64,000 nucleotides of DNA from Macrostomum hystrix. Lineage: Eukaryota > Platyhelminthes > Macrostomidae. Position numbers and translations under genes: made by a program. The stretch spans positions 10,324,001 through 10,388,000 of the forward strand of contig CATNEN010000039.1 of NCBI GenBank assembly GCA_950097015.1, written 5' to 3'. This document shows positions 33,776 through 45,401 of this stretch, piece after piece. Numbering within the stretch: position 1 is the stretch's first letter; each line of letters opens with the position of its first letter. The notes below the pieces were generated by a model. It saw nothing but the letters and a program-made list of their open reading frames with translations. It did not search any database and had not been told where the DNA came from.

Positions 33776-34768
33776 ATGATTCCGCTAAGGCATCCAACTG
33801 AGCAGGGAGTGCAGAGTCTCACACCAATCTCAACACAGAATAGTGCAACCAGCGCCGCGCTCAGCTACATCTCGAGTACGCTGAGCAGCCGCCTGTCACC
33901 GCTGGCTCGCTCAGCCTCAGTCTCGGACGTCTACGAGGCGCTGACGGCCGCGGTTTACCTCATGTCCAGCGCGGCGAGTCCCCAATTCGTCAGCAGGGAC
34001 TGCCGACTCCGATCCTTCGAGCGAGACGACGTCTGGAAGCGTCAGGGCCGGACTCAGTCGGCGGAGGAGCTGGCGGAGAGCGGCTTCTACTACATGGACG
34101 AGGCCGACCACGTGAAGTGCTTCTTCTGCGACCTGGGCCTCAGAGACTGGGACGCTGGAGACTCGCCAGAGCTGGAGCACGCCAAGTTCAGTCCGCTGTG
34201 CTTCTTCTTGAAGAGCTCTCGAGGCCTGGACTGGCTGCGGAGGTCGAGCCCGCGACCGCCCAACTTCCCCGCGTCCTACACAAGGCAGGACCACAACCAG
34301 CTGCTGCAGATCCTGGCACAGAAGCTAAGCAGCTCCCAGTTTGACGACATCAAGAAACAAGGCTTCTGCCGCACGAAAATGCTGCTCTGTGTTGCGCGAA
34401 ATTTTATCCACGGTCGGCAGGACCTCTCAGGTAGGGAGCTGCTGGAAAAGCTACTCGCCGATCAGGAACTTGAGAACAGCGACCAAGCGCCGAGCTTCAG
34501 CGGTAAATTTGATCTGGCCGGAGAACTGTACTTGCTCAGCACAACGGGGATTTTTGCACGAACGGGACCGCCAGTGCTGCAAGAGTCTTCGGAGGACTCA
34601 AGCACCAGCAACCTGTGCTTTGGTTGCCGACTCTGCGTTTTTGAGATTGTGTTCATACCCTGCGGACACCTGAAATTCTGCCGACAATGCTCTTCGCTTC
34701 TCAAGTTGTGCCCTGTTCGCGACTGTGGCAAGCAAATCAGCGAAAAGCAAAGAGCTTTCCTTTGTTAG
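33776..34768 (+). CDS. Inhibitor-of-apoptosis protein, BIR-UBA-RING
   Basis: Complete single-exon frame of 330 aa from ATG 33776. Residues about 75-150 are a type II-like BIR with zinc ligands C115, C118, H135 and C142. Residues about 165-235 are UBA-like (DDIKKQGFCRTKMLLCVARN). Residues 281-330 are a C-terminal RING (CFGC, FIPCGHLKFC, CSSLLKLCP) typical of IAP E3 ubiquitin ligases, which inhibit caspases and promote ubiquitination. The last RING pair is CPVRDC (CX4C) instead of the usual CX2C, so its ligand geometry is unusual. AATAAA at 34863-34868 lies 95 bp past the stop. It lies head-to-head with the RING-less paralogue at 28.7-29.5 kb, separated by the 34-bp array. Confidence 0.9.
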   Translation: MIPLRHPTEQGVQSLTPISTQNSATSAALSYISSTLSSRLSPLARSASVSDVYEALTAAVYLMSSAASPQFVSRDCRLRSFERDDVWKRQGRTQSAEELAESGFYYMDEADHVKCFFCDLGLRDWDAGDSPELEHAKFSPLCFFLKSSRGLDWLRRSSPRPPNFPASYTRQDHNQLLQILAQKLSSSQFDDIKKQGFCRTKMLLCVARNFIHGRQDLSGRELLEKLLADQELENSDQAPSFSGKFDLAGELYLLSTTGIFARTGPPVLQESSEDSSTSNLCFGCRLCVFEIVFIPCGHLKFCRQCSSLLKLCPVRDCGKQISEKQRAFLC

Positions 34769-34862
34769 TTTGTTCTAGAACAACATTATAGAAGTGTACA
34801 GTGTACAGTGTAGTGTGTGCGTTTGCCTGCGAAGTTCCACTTATTAGTCCGCTTGTACATTG

Positions 34863-34868
34863 AATAAA
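34863..34868 (+). promoter_or_regulatory. Poly(A) signal AATAAA for the IAP gene
   Basis: A canonical hexamer 95 bp after the IAP stop codon, in unique DNA. Confidence 0.6.
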
Positions 34869-35079
34869 CGCTTGATTCTATTTTTGGAACTTCAGCGGCA
34901 TATTACGTTGTGTCTATTTTTAGAAAATCCGCGTACGCGTCTGTTTGCACATTCGCCAACCAAAAACCTCTGTTGCATTCTTGTAAGAAGCAAAGAACGC
35001 CATTGTTCCAGGCCCTTACGCAGCACAACTGAGGCCTCTGAAAAGTCCATTTTCAACCTCCTGTACTCCTCAAGCACCT

Positions 35080-35428
35080 CCCTGTCACATCTCTCCCCAG
35101 TGTCATCTCTCCCTAGTCTTATCTCTCCCCTGTCTCATCTCTCCCTAGTCTCATCTCTCCCTTGTCTTATCTCTCCCGTATCTCATCTCTCCCCTGTGTC
35201 ATCTCTCCTCTGTCTCATCTCTCCCGTGTCTCATCTCTCCCGTGTCTCATCTCTCCCGTGTCTCATCTCTCCCCTGTCTTATCTTTCCCCTGTGTCATCT
35301 CTCCCTTGTCTCATCTCTCCCCTGTCTCATCTCTCCTATCTATCATCTCTCCCGTGTCTCATCTCTCCCGTGTCTCATCTCTCCCGTGTCTCATCTCTCC
35401 CCAGTATTATCTCTCCCGTCGCATTTGG
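35080..35428. repeat. 16-bp minisatellite (CTGTCTCATCTCTCCC)
   Basis: About 21 copies of the dispersed 16-bp family seen at 1.8 kb, with CCCGTGTC and CCCAGTATTATC variants. Confidence 0.95.
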
Positions 35429-35599
35429 GAATTCATGATTTGATTACGGGGCGGTAAGCAGACTGCTTAATCGGGCATCGATGCGAACACAACCGATATC
35501 ATACTGTCCTCATAATAAAAGTATTTCGAGTCTGACGTAAACTTTTATTCGTTAGCCTAAACATTTTTTGAAATAAGGAAACTAGATGCCGAAATTTCT

Positions 35600-35735
35600 G
35601 CCAAGCAACCAATCAGATATGCGACCAAGCAACCAATCAGATTGCGAACAAGCAACCAATCAGAAGCAACCAATAAGATATGCGACCAAGCAACCAATCA
35701 GAAGCAACCAATCAGATATATGACCAAGCAATTAA
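35600..35735. repeat. Short AAGCAACCAATCAG tandem repeat
   Basis: Six or so units of AAGCAACCAATCAGATATGC or shortened forms. The CCAAT core resembles a CCAAT box, but there is no gene start nearby to regulate. Confidence 0.8.
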
Positions 35736-35954
35736 TAGGGTATTCGTAAATTTCGAATTAAAATGCTACCAAAGTGCACGTCGTAACGTAATTGCGTCAA
35801 CGCAGGTGCCGCAAAAGTCAAACCTAGAGGTGCCTTTTGTTCTAGAAAATAGTACCTCGAGAAAACTTTTTTCTAGCTAATGGAGGTGAGAATCGTACTA
35901 GCAGGTAAGTTTATAGTTTTATCAATAGAGGGGTCACATTGTTGATTGCTGTGT

Positions 35955-36258
35955 TTTTCCATTCGCCCACTCCAAATAGATCCTGGGATTTTCCATTCGC
36001 CCACTCCAAATAGATCCTGGGTTTTTCCATTCGCCCACTCCAAATAGATCCTGGGATTTTCCATTCGCCCACTCCAAATAGATCCTGGGTTTTTCCATTC
36101 ACCCACTCTAAATAGATCCTGGGATTTTCCATTCGCCCACTCCAAATAGATCCTGGGTTTTTCCATTCGCCCACTCCAAATAGATCCTGGGATTTTCCAT
36201 TCGCCTACTCAAAATAGATCCTGGGATTTTCCATTCACCCACTCCAAATAGATCCTAT
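35955..36258. repeat. 34/35-bp minisatellite
   Basis: About nine copies of a unit beginning TTTTCCATTCGCCCACTCCA and continuing AATAGATCCTGGG. It lies about 300 bp beyond the PC2 stop codon. Confidence 0.95.
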
Positions 36259-36562
36259 TTTTTTCATTTGCCCTTTAAGAAATGCGGACTAAAATCTTTA
36301 ATTTCCTTTTTCTTCAGGTTTTTTAGCCTACCTGTTGAAAAAAATCTGTCAATACTACTTAAAGCAAGAATGTATCAACATAGTGCACGAAAACTGCATT
36401 TTTGCTTGCCAATATTTTTTCCCGTTTAAGCTAAAGCCACGCAGAAGAAGATAATTCTGTGTTTCATAGAAAGAACCGATTTACCAATTAGGTTTTCAGA
36501 AACTCGGCTAGTAAACAGTTCTCTACTATGAGAGTTATAATTTGCATTGAAGATCGCGTACT

Positions 36563-38500
36563 TTAAGCTTTGCGCATGCCTTGAAATCGCTTGACTTTGG
36601 CCACAGTGTCGCTTAGTCCATCGCCAGTCAGGCCCTCGTAAGGTGGAGCCTGCGTTCCGTGAATGCTCATAGTCCAGTCGGTGAGCACTCCGTGCGATGT
36701 GGGCTCCGTGGCGTTCACGAGGGCGCGCAAAGTCCAGCGGCCGGCCGGAGACTCGCCCCACAGGTGCGTAGTCATGAATGGCCAGGCGTCGAATCCGTTG
36801 ACGCTGTCGCTGTCCGCGGGACGCTTGCCCAGCAAAACGGAGGTCGTATTACTTGGCGACGTCAGGAGCAGGACGACGTCGCCTCGGCGACTAGCCCGCA
36901 GTGTGACAAAAGCCTGGACGTGCTCAATGAATCTCACCGTTTCGTTTGGCCCGTTCTCGCAGTCCTTGAAGTCGAGCGACATTTCGGCGGCCCTCAGAAT
37001 GTCAAAGTGAGCCGGTCGCGTTACTCGACCGACGTTGCAGCTGAACCGCTGTGGCAGCGGGCGCCAGATCCGCGCCATCCGGACCATGGCCCAGGCATCC
37101 AGCACTCCGAAGCCGTAGAGATGGTTGAAGGAGAGCCCGGCGGAGTTTTGAGTCCACTTGTGCAGGCGCCTGGAATCGTTCAGGTTAATCTGACGGGATG
37201 TCAGGACCACCAGATGCTGCATGTCGCGCCAAGTGAGGTCCGGATTCGCTTCCAAGGTCAAGGCAAACACGCCGGCTGCCTCAGGAGCAGCCGCACTGGT
37301 GCCGCTGTGCTGCAGGGTGCAATCGCCGTAAAGATCTATTGTGGCTACACCCAATTCTGAGCGATACGATGCGCCATTTGAAAATGTTGAAGCCAGAGTC
37401 GACGAGCAAGACTCGTCGTAAGTCGCGATTTGACCGTCATTGGTAACAGCGTTGATGCTGATTGTCCACATACTGGCCGTGTAGCCATCACAGTTGCAGT
37501 CATCTTTGGCGCCACCATCGCCGCTAGCCCAAACGAAGATATTTCCGCGTCCTCTGCGACCGAGTTTGATTCCGTCCACAATGGCCCGCATAGTCTGCTC
37601 GCGAGGTCCGTCCACAGTCTTACCGTCGTCAGTCGGCCCCCAGCTGACGGAGTAGATGTCGATGATGTCGCGTTGAAAGGCGATCGCGGCCGCCTCGAGG
37701 AGGTCGGTCATTATTGGCTGGTCCAGGATTCGAATGCTAGCGATTCGGCTGTTGGGCGCCACGCCGACGCCGCAGATGCCGTTGTCTCGGACGGCCGATA
37801 CCTCGCCGGCGCATCGGGTGCCGTGGCTGTTGAACCAATCTTCGGTGAACCTGGGATATGGGTACGGATCGTTGCTGCTGAAGTCAAAGCTGGCCTCGCT
37901 GTTGTAGTTTTCTGCCACGTCCGGGTGCAGATAGTCCAGTCCGTCGTCCACAATGGCGACGGTGACGTTGCGCCCAGTGAAGCCAGCCTGCCAGGCTGGT
38001 AAGACGTTCAGATCCAGTCCAGGTGTGCCCTCGGCTTGGTCCGTGTCCTTGATGTACCACTGCTTGCTGTAGAGAGGGTCATTCGGCTCCGACATTGATT
38101 TGTTGCGTTGGTCGACTGCTTTGCTATTTTTTGCGGCTGCGCTGTCCTTCGCGGCTGAAAAGCGCGGCTGAGGCTTGAATCCGCGCTTTTCCCGATGTAA
38201 TCCCATCTGCTGTACGACTCGCTGTACGTCCGGGTGTTTGGCGATGGCCTCTGCTCTGCTAGTGCTTGGATCTGTGTGCTCGGCCGCCACTTCGTCGTGC
38301 ACCACGTGGAACTCTGCGTCCTGTCCGAGGTGCCGGCGCACCAGCCTCAAGCCGGTGTCGCGAGCGACTCGCTGAACAGCCGCCTCTCCGGCAGGGTCGT
38401 CGGCACTTTTCTTCACAACCAGGTGAAAGTCGTTAGTGTAGACATTGGCGCTGGAGACTGCCACAATGGCTAGCACGCAAAGGATGCAGCAAATCTGCAT
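36563..38500 (-). CDS. PCSK2: Prohormone convertase 2 (subtilisin/kexin type 2), intronless
   Basis: Serine endoprotease that cleaves peptide-hormone and neuropeptide precursors at dibasic sites in secretory granules. A full-length 645-aa frame starts at ATG 38498-38500 (human PC2 is 638 aa). Signal peptide 1-18; propeptide with the primary cleavage site HREKR at 102-106. Catalytic Asp185 (VDDG), His226 (NSHGTRC) and Ser402 (HSGTSAAAP) are present. The oxyanion-hole residue is Asp328 (ASGDGG), the substitution for Asn that distinguishes PC2 from other convertases. A P-domain with RRGD at 538-541 follows, then a short C-terminal tail. No intron interrupts it, unlike vertebrate PCSK2. It presumably needs the 7B2 chaperone, which is not in this window. 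Confidence 0.96.
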   Translation of the reverse strand: MQICCILCVLAIVAVSSANVYTNDFHLVVKKSADDPAGEAAVQRVARDTGLRLVRRHLGQDAEFHVVHDEVAAEHTDPSTSRAEAIAKHPDVQRVVQQMGLHREKRGFKPQPRFSAAKDSAAAKNSKAVDQRNKSMSEPNDPLYSKQWYIKDTDQAEGTPGLDLNVLPAWQAGFTGRNVTVAIVDDGLDYLHPDVAENYNSEASFDFSSNDPYPYPRFTEDWFNSHGTRCAGEVSAVRDNGICGVGVAPNSRIASIRILDQPIMTDLLEAAAIAFQRDIIDIYSVSWGPTDDGKTVDGPREQTMRAIVDGIKLGRRGRGNIFVWASGDGGAKDDCNCDGYTASMWTISINAVTNDGQIATYDESCSSTLASTFSNGASYRSELGVATIDLYGDCTLQHSGTSAAAPEAAGVFALTLEANPDLTWRDMQHLVVLTSRQINLNDSRRLHKWTQNSAGLSFNHLYGFGVLDAWAMVRMARIWRPLPQRFSCNVGRVTRPAHFDILRAAEMSLDFKDCENGPNETVRFIEHVQAFVTLRASRRGDVVLLLTSPSNTTSVLLGKRPADSDSVNGFDAWPFMTTHLWGESPAGRWTLRALVNATEPTSHGVLTDWTMSIHGTQAPPYEGLTGDGLSDTVAKVKRFQGMRKA

Positions 38501-40025
38501 TGTCAGCCTTCGATTGTTCCTTAACGACAGAGAGCTCCCTGTAGCTGTGAGTATCTTCCAAGTAGCTCAGTATGAGCAAAGAATGTGAGCAGTGGCAAAA
38601 GCTATTCGAGTTTTCGGCGTGTGTTTAACTAATCCTATGCGAATTCTCCCCCCAGAGCCAACGTCGAATACTCGCAAATGTGGGTGGGGACGAGACTTTC
38701 GGGAGAAAAATCGATGAAAATTTCTTGCGCAATTACATACTTTCCTGACTCAGGTGTGTTGTGCGCTGCACTGCAGCTTAACATTTTTTTACGAAGCTAT
38801 TTGCCGGTCCCACAGACAAAACGGATAAACAGACAGCAGCTGCCCCAATGGTTTTGGTCTCGCTTCCCTTTGCATTTTCCCTTGTAAGTGAAAATTTTCT
38901 TTGGGAAAAATAGTTTTTTTAGCCAATTCTAGCATGCAGACTTCCGTGTCTCTTGGATTGGATAAGATTTGTTATACGCATTGATTGCAGCGAGGCACAG
39001 ACCAGTGAAGCAGTAATACATGCCAGTAGCTGACTCAGTCGCAATAGCAATTCGCTATCCTACAGAGCCATGTGAACAGCTCAAAGGGTCGCTATTGAGG
39101 GCCAGCAGTTCGAGTGGACTCCCTCTGCAGCTTCATCAGCAATTTCATTTTCCTATTGTCTGTCTGGGGTATGCCAGCTCTGCCCGGGGGTCCGAAAAAG
39201 CGCCTTGGTTGGGGGGGCGGGTTCTGGAGGAGGGGTGGGTAAGGACTCAAAAGCCCTCCCTTCCGTTGTTATTTTAAGGCTTCCAGTGTCAATAAGAGTC
39301 TTAGATGGCGCACACTTACATAGGACTCATTTGAGCTGTTAGAAAGCAGAGAACTCATTCATTTCGGTGCTGAAAACACAATGGACTGCCTGCCTGTGTG
39401 TGTGTGTGTTTCGAACTGTCCACTTTCTCACGCTTCTGTTCAGTTCTCTACCCCCCCTGTTCATTTCATTCTATTACCGTTCCGAGCATCTATAAAGCAG
39501 CACCCACCCCCAAGCTCGGGCCCTTAGCAACCAGGTTTGGCATTAAAGCGAATGTCTGTCTCCGTCTGTCTTAAGCCAAACCAGTGACTGTGCTGTGCTA
39601 AAAAATAATAAATCGAGCTTGTCGTAGTCCAGCGCGAAGTGACAGTCTAGTGTGTGGCGAATTCTGCCGACTCACTTGAGTACTCGGTTCGCATTGCCAT
39701 GACTAGATTGCTACTTCTCACTGGCTATCGATTGATCAACTGCCGTTTGAGGGGCGCTGTTCATCCCCTATCTATAGTGTCAGTTGGCCTCCTAATTGTG
39801 AATGCCGATTGATCCCCGAGTACGCAATGTGCTTGCCAACACCATCATTCATTATCGCTCGCTCCGCGGCTGGGCATGAAACTTAGATTCGAACTCGGGT
39901 ACTTTGGTGTTGCTTTACCCCTTAGTCATCGAAGCATGACCGAAGATGGAAACTACCTAGAGTTAGGCGAGAAGAGAAGATTTTAAATTAAAGTTAAAGA
40001 ACGAATTTCTACCTTCCAGCTTCAC
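38501..40025. other. Upstream region of PC2; no gene recognised
   Basis: Contains the presumed PC2 promoter on the minus strand. Also a short (GT)n at about 39397 and AT-rich unique DNA. I see no coding frame. Confidence 0.45.
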
Positions 40026-40029
40026 AGCA

Positions 40030-40338
40030 GGAAACGTAGCCAGAATCGCAGCAGGAAACGTAGCCAGAATCGCAGCAGGAAACGTAGTAGGAAACGTAAC
40101 AGGAAACGTAGCAGGAAACGTAGCAGGAAACGTAGCAGGAAACGTAGTAGGAAACGTAACAGGAAACGTAGCAGGAAACGTAGCAGGAAACGTAGTAGGA
40201 AACGTAGCAGGAAACGTAGTAGGAAACGTAGCAGGAAACGTAGCAGGAAACGTAGCAGGAAACGCAGCAGGAAACGCAGCAGGAAACGCAGCAGGAAACG
40301 TAGCAGGAAACGTAGCAGGAAACGTAGCAGGAAACGTA
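40030..40338. repeat. 12-bp minisatellite GCAGGAAACGTA
   Basis: About 25 copies with AGTAGG and CGCAGC variants. The minus-strand frame reading FPATFPATF is only the repeat. Confidence 0.96.
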
Positions 40339-40945
40339 TCCAAAATCTTAGAAGGTTATTGTAGTCTTTAAACTACCATAGACATTGAATAATTAAGTAG
40401 GCCAAACACGGAGTCAATTTTATAGCAGACTCAAGAGAACGGGAAATACTCAAATAGGTCCTCATGGTGTATGTATATTGCTTGCATGATTTCATTCAAT
40501 TTGGGAACAAGAATGCACTCATATGGCCACCATATATAGCTTCATACTTTAAATTTGCTTCTGTACCATAGTTAAGTAAGCAGACAAGCAAGCAAATGTT
40601 CAAATATTTTTACTTTACGAGTATTTAAACGAATTTAGAGATTAAGCAAAATAATCAATCGATGAAGCGCAACAGCTTTCTTGTATAGTAAGAAAAAACC
40701 TCCGTTATTGTCGTTTTGTGCACAAATACTGACATAATAGCAAAATTTGCAACCTTTTTCAAAACTAGCCAAACCAATTTTAAATTTTAATTGCCGCTCT
40801 CTGAATAAAAAACTGCGAATCCTACTTATAGTAGAGTGTCAGTAGCACGTCATGAATCATTAAACCATATCTATAATAAGTCCCAGTATCGATAACTTAA
40901 TTTCATTAACAGTAAAAGGCCACGAAGGGGTATTGCAAATACCTA
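40339..40945. other. No gene recognised
   Basis: AT-rich unique DNA, without coding structure, between the 12-bp array and foldback copy C. Confidence 0.5.
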
Positions 40946-40949
40946 AATT

Positions 40950-41310
40950 TGTATCTTTCTGTATCTCCTAAAATATTCAACTAATCGCAATAAAATTTTC
41001 CGCTCTATCGGATGAAGCAACTTCCAGAATCACAAAACATCGGCATCGTCGAGATATTCAACGATAGTCGTCGGATTGTCTGGTGACATAATCCATTTTG
41101 AGCCAACATGGCCATTATACAGAGCAATATTGGCTGTCCTTATCACCAGGGTCTCCGACAAGAATAGCCGAATATATCTCGACGATGCCGACGTCGGACG
41201 GCTTTGAAAGTAAGTTCATTGTGAAGGGCAGAAAATTTTATAATGTGATTGGCTTTCACAGAAATCGGTCATTCAGTTTGGGGACCTATTGGCAGTGGTC
41301 TTTGTACTGT
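40950..41310 (-). mobile_element. Foldback element family, copy C (complete, short spacer)
   Basis: Arms at 41044-41088 and 41141-41187 are imperfect reverse complements over about 45 bp around CATCGTCGAGATATTC. A roughly 50-bp spacer containing GAGCCAACATGGCCATT separates them. Outer blocks CTTCCAGAATCACAAAACATC and CGGTCATTCAGTTTGGGG match copy A in reverse. It lies within the likely 3' UTR of the PDZRN-like gene, which ends at 41357. Confidence 0.7.
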
Positions 41311-41356
41311 TAACAAAACATCAAATAGTCAGATAGCACAGCTGGCAGCCAAAGTT

Positions 41357-44300
41357 TCACACAAAAGTCACAGAGACCTTGTCTCCCTGCTGCCGCTGCT
41401 GCTGCCGTCTCAGCAGCCGCTTCCGTTCGTGCCGCGGCGCCCAGCGCCCGATGCACGACGCCAGATCGTCGTCCGTGGTGGCGCCGGCTCGCTCCTCGGC
41501 CAGCTGCTGGGCCCTCTCTCGCAGCAGACGGGCCCGCACGGGGCGTCTCGTGACGTAGCGGCTGCCGTCAGCTCGGCGCTTCACAACCCACTCCATGGCC
41601 GCCCCGGCTGCCTCTTGCTGCTGATGCTGCTGCTGCTGCTGCTGGTCATTCTGCTGATGTTGCTGATGCTGCTGCTGATGTTGCTGCGGTGGCTCTTCTT
41701 CAATTGTTTGACAGCGATGGAGCGGTGACTGCTGTTGAACAATCTTCGACGCCAGCTGCGGTTGTTGGGGTGCCGGTGGCAGCAGTGGCGGCGGAGGCGG
41801 TGGTGGCGGTGGCGGCGGAGGCGGCAGGCTGAGCAGGTTAGAGTTCGGATTCAGAGTCAGCTGAGGGCCGGCGCGAACTCGGGTGCCCATCTTCGGCACG
41901 TTTGGCCTCTGCTGATTGTGTGCCAGAGCTTGTAGCTGCTGCTGCTGCTGCTGCTGCAGCATCTGGGGCTGCTGCTGGAAGGAGGCAAGCAGCGCGGCTG
42001 CCAACTCTTCAACCTCCTGCTCTGAGCTTTGAGTACTGCTCACACCGGAATCCTGATGTGCCTCCTCCTCTTCATCTTCTTCCTCATCATCCTCGCCGGG
42101 CCCCATGCGACCCTCCTCCGCCTCGGCGGCGGACATTTCCAGCAGTTCCACGTGCAGGTCGTCCAGGCCGCTGCCGGCGCCTCCGCCAGGGATGCCGTAG
42201 CTGGCCGACGATGGCGGCGTGTCTGACAGGGCCAGCTGGACGGCGCGCGCAAGGAGCAGCGTGACGGAGGTCTCGGCGGAGCCGAACAATCTGACGGCTT
42301 GTTCGCGACTGCGCACCGCGGCGCCGTTGACACGGAGAATCTGGTCGCCTTCGCGAATTCGGCCACACTTGGCGGCAATGCTGTGCGGCTCTATCTGAGG
42401 TTGTAGGGTTGAAGGGTTGTAGGTTTAAAGAGTTGTAGGTCATAAGGGTTGTAGGTTTGAAGGGTTGAAGGGTTGCAGGATTGAAGGGTTGTAGGTTGTA
42501 AGGGTTGTAGGATTGAAGGGTTGTAGGATTGAAGGTTTGTAGGATTGAAGGGTTGTAGGTTTGAAGGGTTGAATGGTTGCAGGATTGAAGGGTTTTAGGA
42601 TTGAAGGGTTGTAGGATTGAAGGGTTGTAGGATTTGAGGGTTGTAGGTTGTAAGGGTTGTAGGATTGAAGGGTTGTAGGATTGAAGGTTTGTAGGATTGA
42701 AGGGTTGTAGGTTTGAAGGGTTGAATGGTTGCAGGATTGAAGGGTTTTAGGATTGAAGGGTTGTAGGATTGAAGGGTTGTAGGATTTAAGGGTTGTAGGA
42801 TTGAAGGGTTGTAGGATTGAAGGGTTGTAGGATTAAGGGTTGTAGGATTGAAGGGTTGTAGGATTGAAGGGTTGTAGGATTGACGGGTTGTAGGATTTGA
42901 GGGTTGTAGGTTGTAAGGGTTGTAGGATTGAAGGGTTGTAGGATTGAAGGTTTGTAGGATTGAAGGGTTGTAGGTTTGAAGGGTTGAATGGTTGCAGGAT
43001 TGAAGGGTTTTAGGATTGAAGGGTTGTAGGATTGAAGGGTTGTAGGATTTAAGGGTTGTAGGATTGAAGGGTTGTAGGATTGAAGGGTTGTAGGATTAAG
43101 GGTTGTAGGATTGAAGGGTTGTAGGATTGAAGGGTTGTAGGATTGACGGGTTGTAGGATTAAGGGTTGTAGGATTGATGGGTTGTAGGATTGAAGGGTTG
43201 TAGGATTGACGGGTTGTAGGATTGAAAGGTTGTAGGATTGAAGGGTTGTAGGATTGAAGGGTTGTAGGATTGAAGGGTTGTAGGATTGAAGGGTTGTAGG
43301 ATTGAAGGGTTGTAGGATTGAAGGGTTGTAGGATTGAAGGGTTGTAGGATTGAAGGGTTGTAGGATTGAAGGGTTGTAGGATTGAAGGGTTGTAGGATGA
43401 TTGAAGGGTTGTAGTATTGAAGAGTTGTAGGATCGAAGTGTTGTAGGATTGAAGGGTTGTAGGATGATTGAAGGGTTGTAGGATTGAAGGGTTGTAGGAT
43501 TGAAGGGTTGTAGGATGATTGAAGGGTTGTAGTATTGAAGAGTTGTAGGATCGAAGTGTTGTAGGATTGAAGGGTTGTAGGATGATTGAAGGGTTGTAGG
43601 ATTGAAGGGTTGTAGGATTGAAGGGTTGTAGGATTGAAGGGTTGTAGGATTGAAGGGTTGTAGGATTGAAGGGTTGTAGGATTGAAGGGTTGTAGGATGA
43701 TTGAAGGGTTGTAGGATGATTGAAGGGTTGAAGGATTGAAGGGTTGTAGGATTGAAGAGTTGTAGGATCGAAGGGTTGTAGGATTGAAGAGTTGTAGGAT
43801 CGAAGGGTTGTAGGTGCTAAAACGATGGGTGGCAAAATGCTCGACCCACCTCGCCGACAAACACGTCGGTGGCCAGATCCGGGCTCTCGCTATCGGCGCA
43901 GCTGTAGCACAATGTCAGGCCCAGCTTCTCGCGGGCGGAGCTTCGATTCAGGGTCACCTCCTGGCAGGAATTGAATGGGGGAAGGAATCAGTCATGCTGG
44001 TCCAGGCCAAATTGTGTTAGTGCGCATTGCACCGCATCGCTGTCACAAACAATGTTTACCAACAGTCCAAACGCCCAAGACTGAAGTTCAGTCAGCTGAT
44101 GTCAAGCCCCGAGACAACCACGCGGCTTCGAATACATTTCTGACATTTCACGGACTCTGTACCCATTCTATACCGATTTTAGCGTCCAAATCCCGAACCA
44201 AGAAATCCGAAAAATTCAGCAAGTAGAATACCAAGGCTGCCCCACATCCCAATGGACCGCAGGTGCGGCCCAGTCCATAGCGGCCCCCTAATCAGTTTTA

Positions 44301-45363
44301 TTCCTTTCACTTTCTCGGCTTGGGAGAAAAAAAATGAAGAGAATCTTCCTCATTCGCAGCCTATGTGGCGTCTTTATCTGGGACTCTGGGCCTTACCCTT
44401 CGTGCCCCTGCTCCCTCACCTGACATTTGATTGATGTCCAAGGCGCTTCCCATCCCGCAGCCTGTGCGCCGCAGTCGGCAAAGGAATTAGGCCGGTGGAA
44501 ATATCTCCCACTGGACCGAATCTCCCCATAGACACGGTAAGAAGTGCAACAGTTTTACCTTAACAAACTCTCCTCTCCTCCTCTTATCAGAATTTTCTCC
44601 TGCAAGAGCGCACAATCTACCTTGGCCGATCGGCAAAGTTCGGCATTTTTCCCATTTCCTCATTGCTTCATCAGGGAGAGTTATCAGAAAGTCTCAATTC
44701 TAAGCGTCTTTATTAAAACAAAAATTTACTGAATCTTTCAGTCACTGCGCAAATGTTCTGATGGGAAGAATCAGAGAATATATTAGTTCCCATCCTTCAG
44801 GGAGCTGCACTAACCTCATAGTCGAACTCGTCCACTGCGTTGTAAAAGTTGTCGTCGAAGGCAGAAGTGATGGCGCCGCACTCTAGATCGGTCAGCACAA
44901 GGTCCTGACTGCCCGATAGGCACAGTGGCTGCCGAGTTCCCGGGCGCTGCAGCTGGCTGCTGTGATCAGAATTCGATGAGGATTTAAATGAAATGGGATA
45001 GGCATTACCAGATTCCGTATGGGATTTTAGTGGGCACTCAGTTTAATTGGAGTAGCATTGCACTGGGACTCAATTTGGATTCTAGTGGGATTCGAGTGGG
45101 ATTCGAGTGGGATTCGAGTGGGATTCGAGTGGGATTCGAGTGGAATTCGAGTGGGATTCGAGTGGGATTCGAGTAGGATTCCTGCGGGATTTAAGTGGGA
45201 TCATGTAATGTTATTCGTAGCCAACTCACAATGTGCTGCCACCAGTGACTGAAGGCACGCTGATCTGACAGAAGCCCTGGTGCTGGAATGGACAGTCCCG
45301 CAGTCCCGCATGCAACGGCGGCTGCGGCTGCGGCGGCGTCGGCCCCATTGTGGGACATCGCCA

Positions 45364-45401
<38 letters not shown>

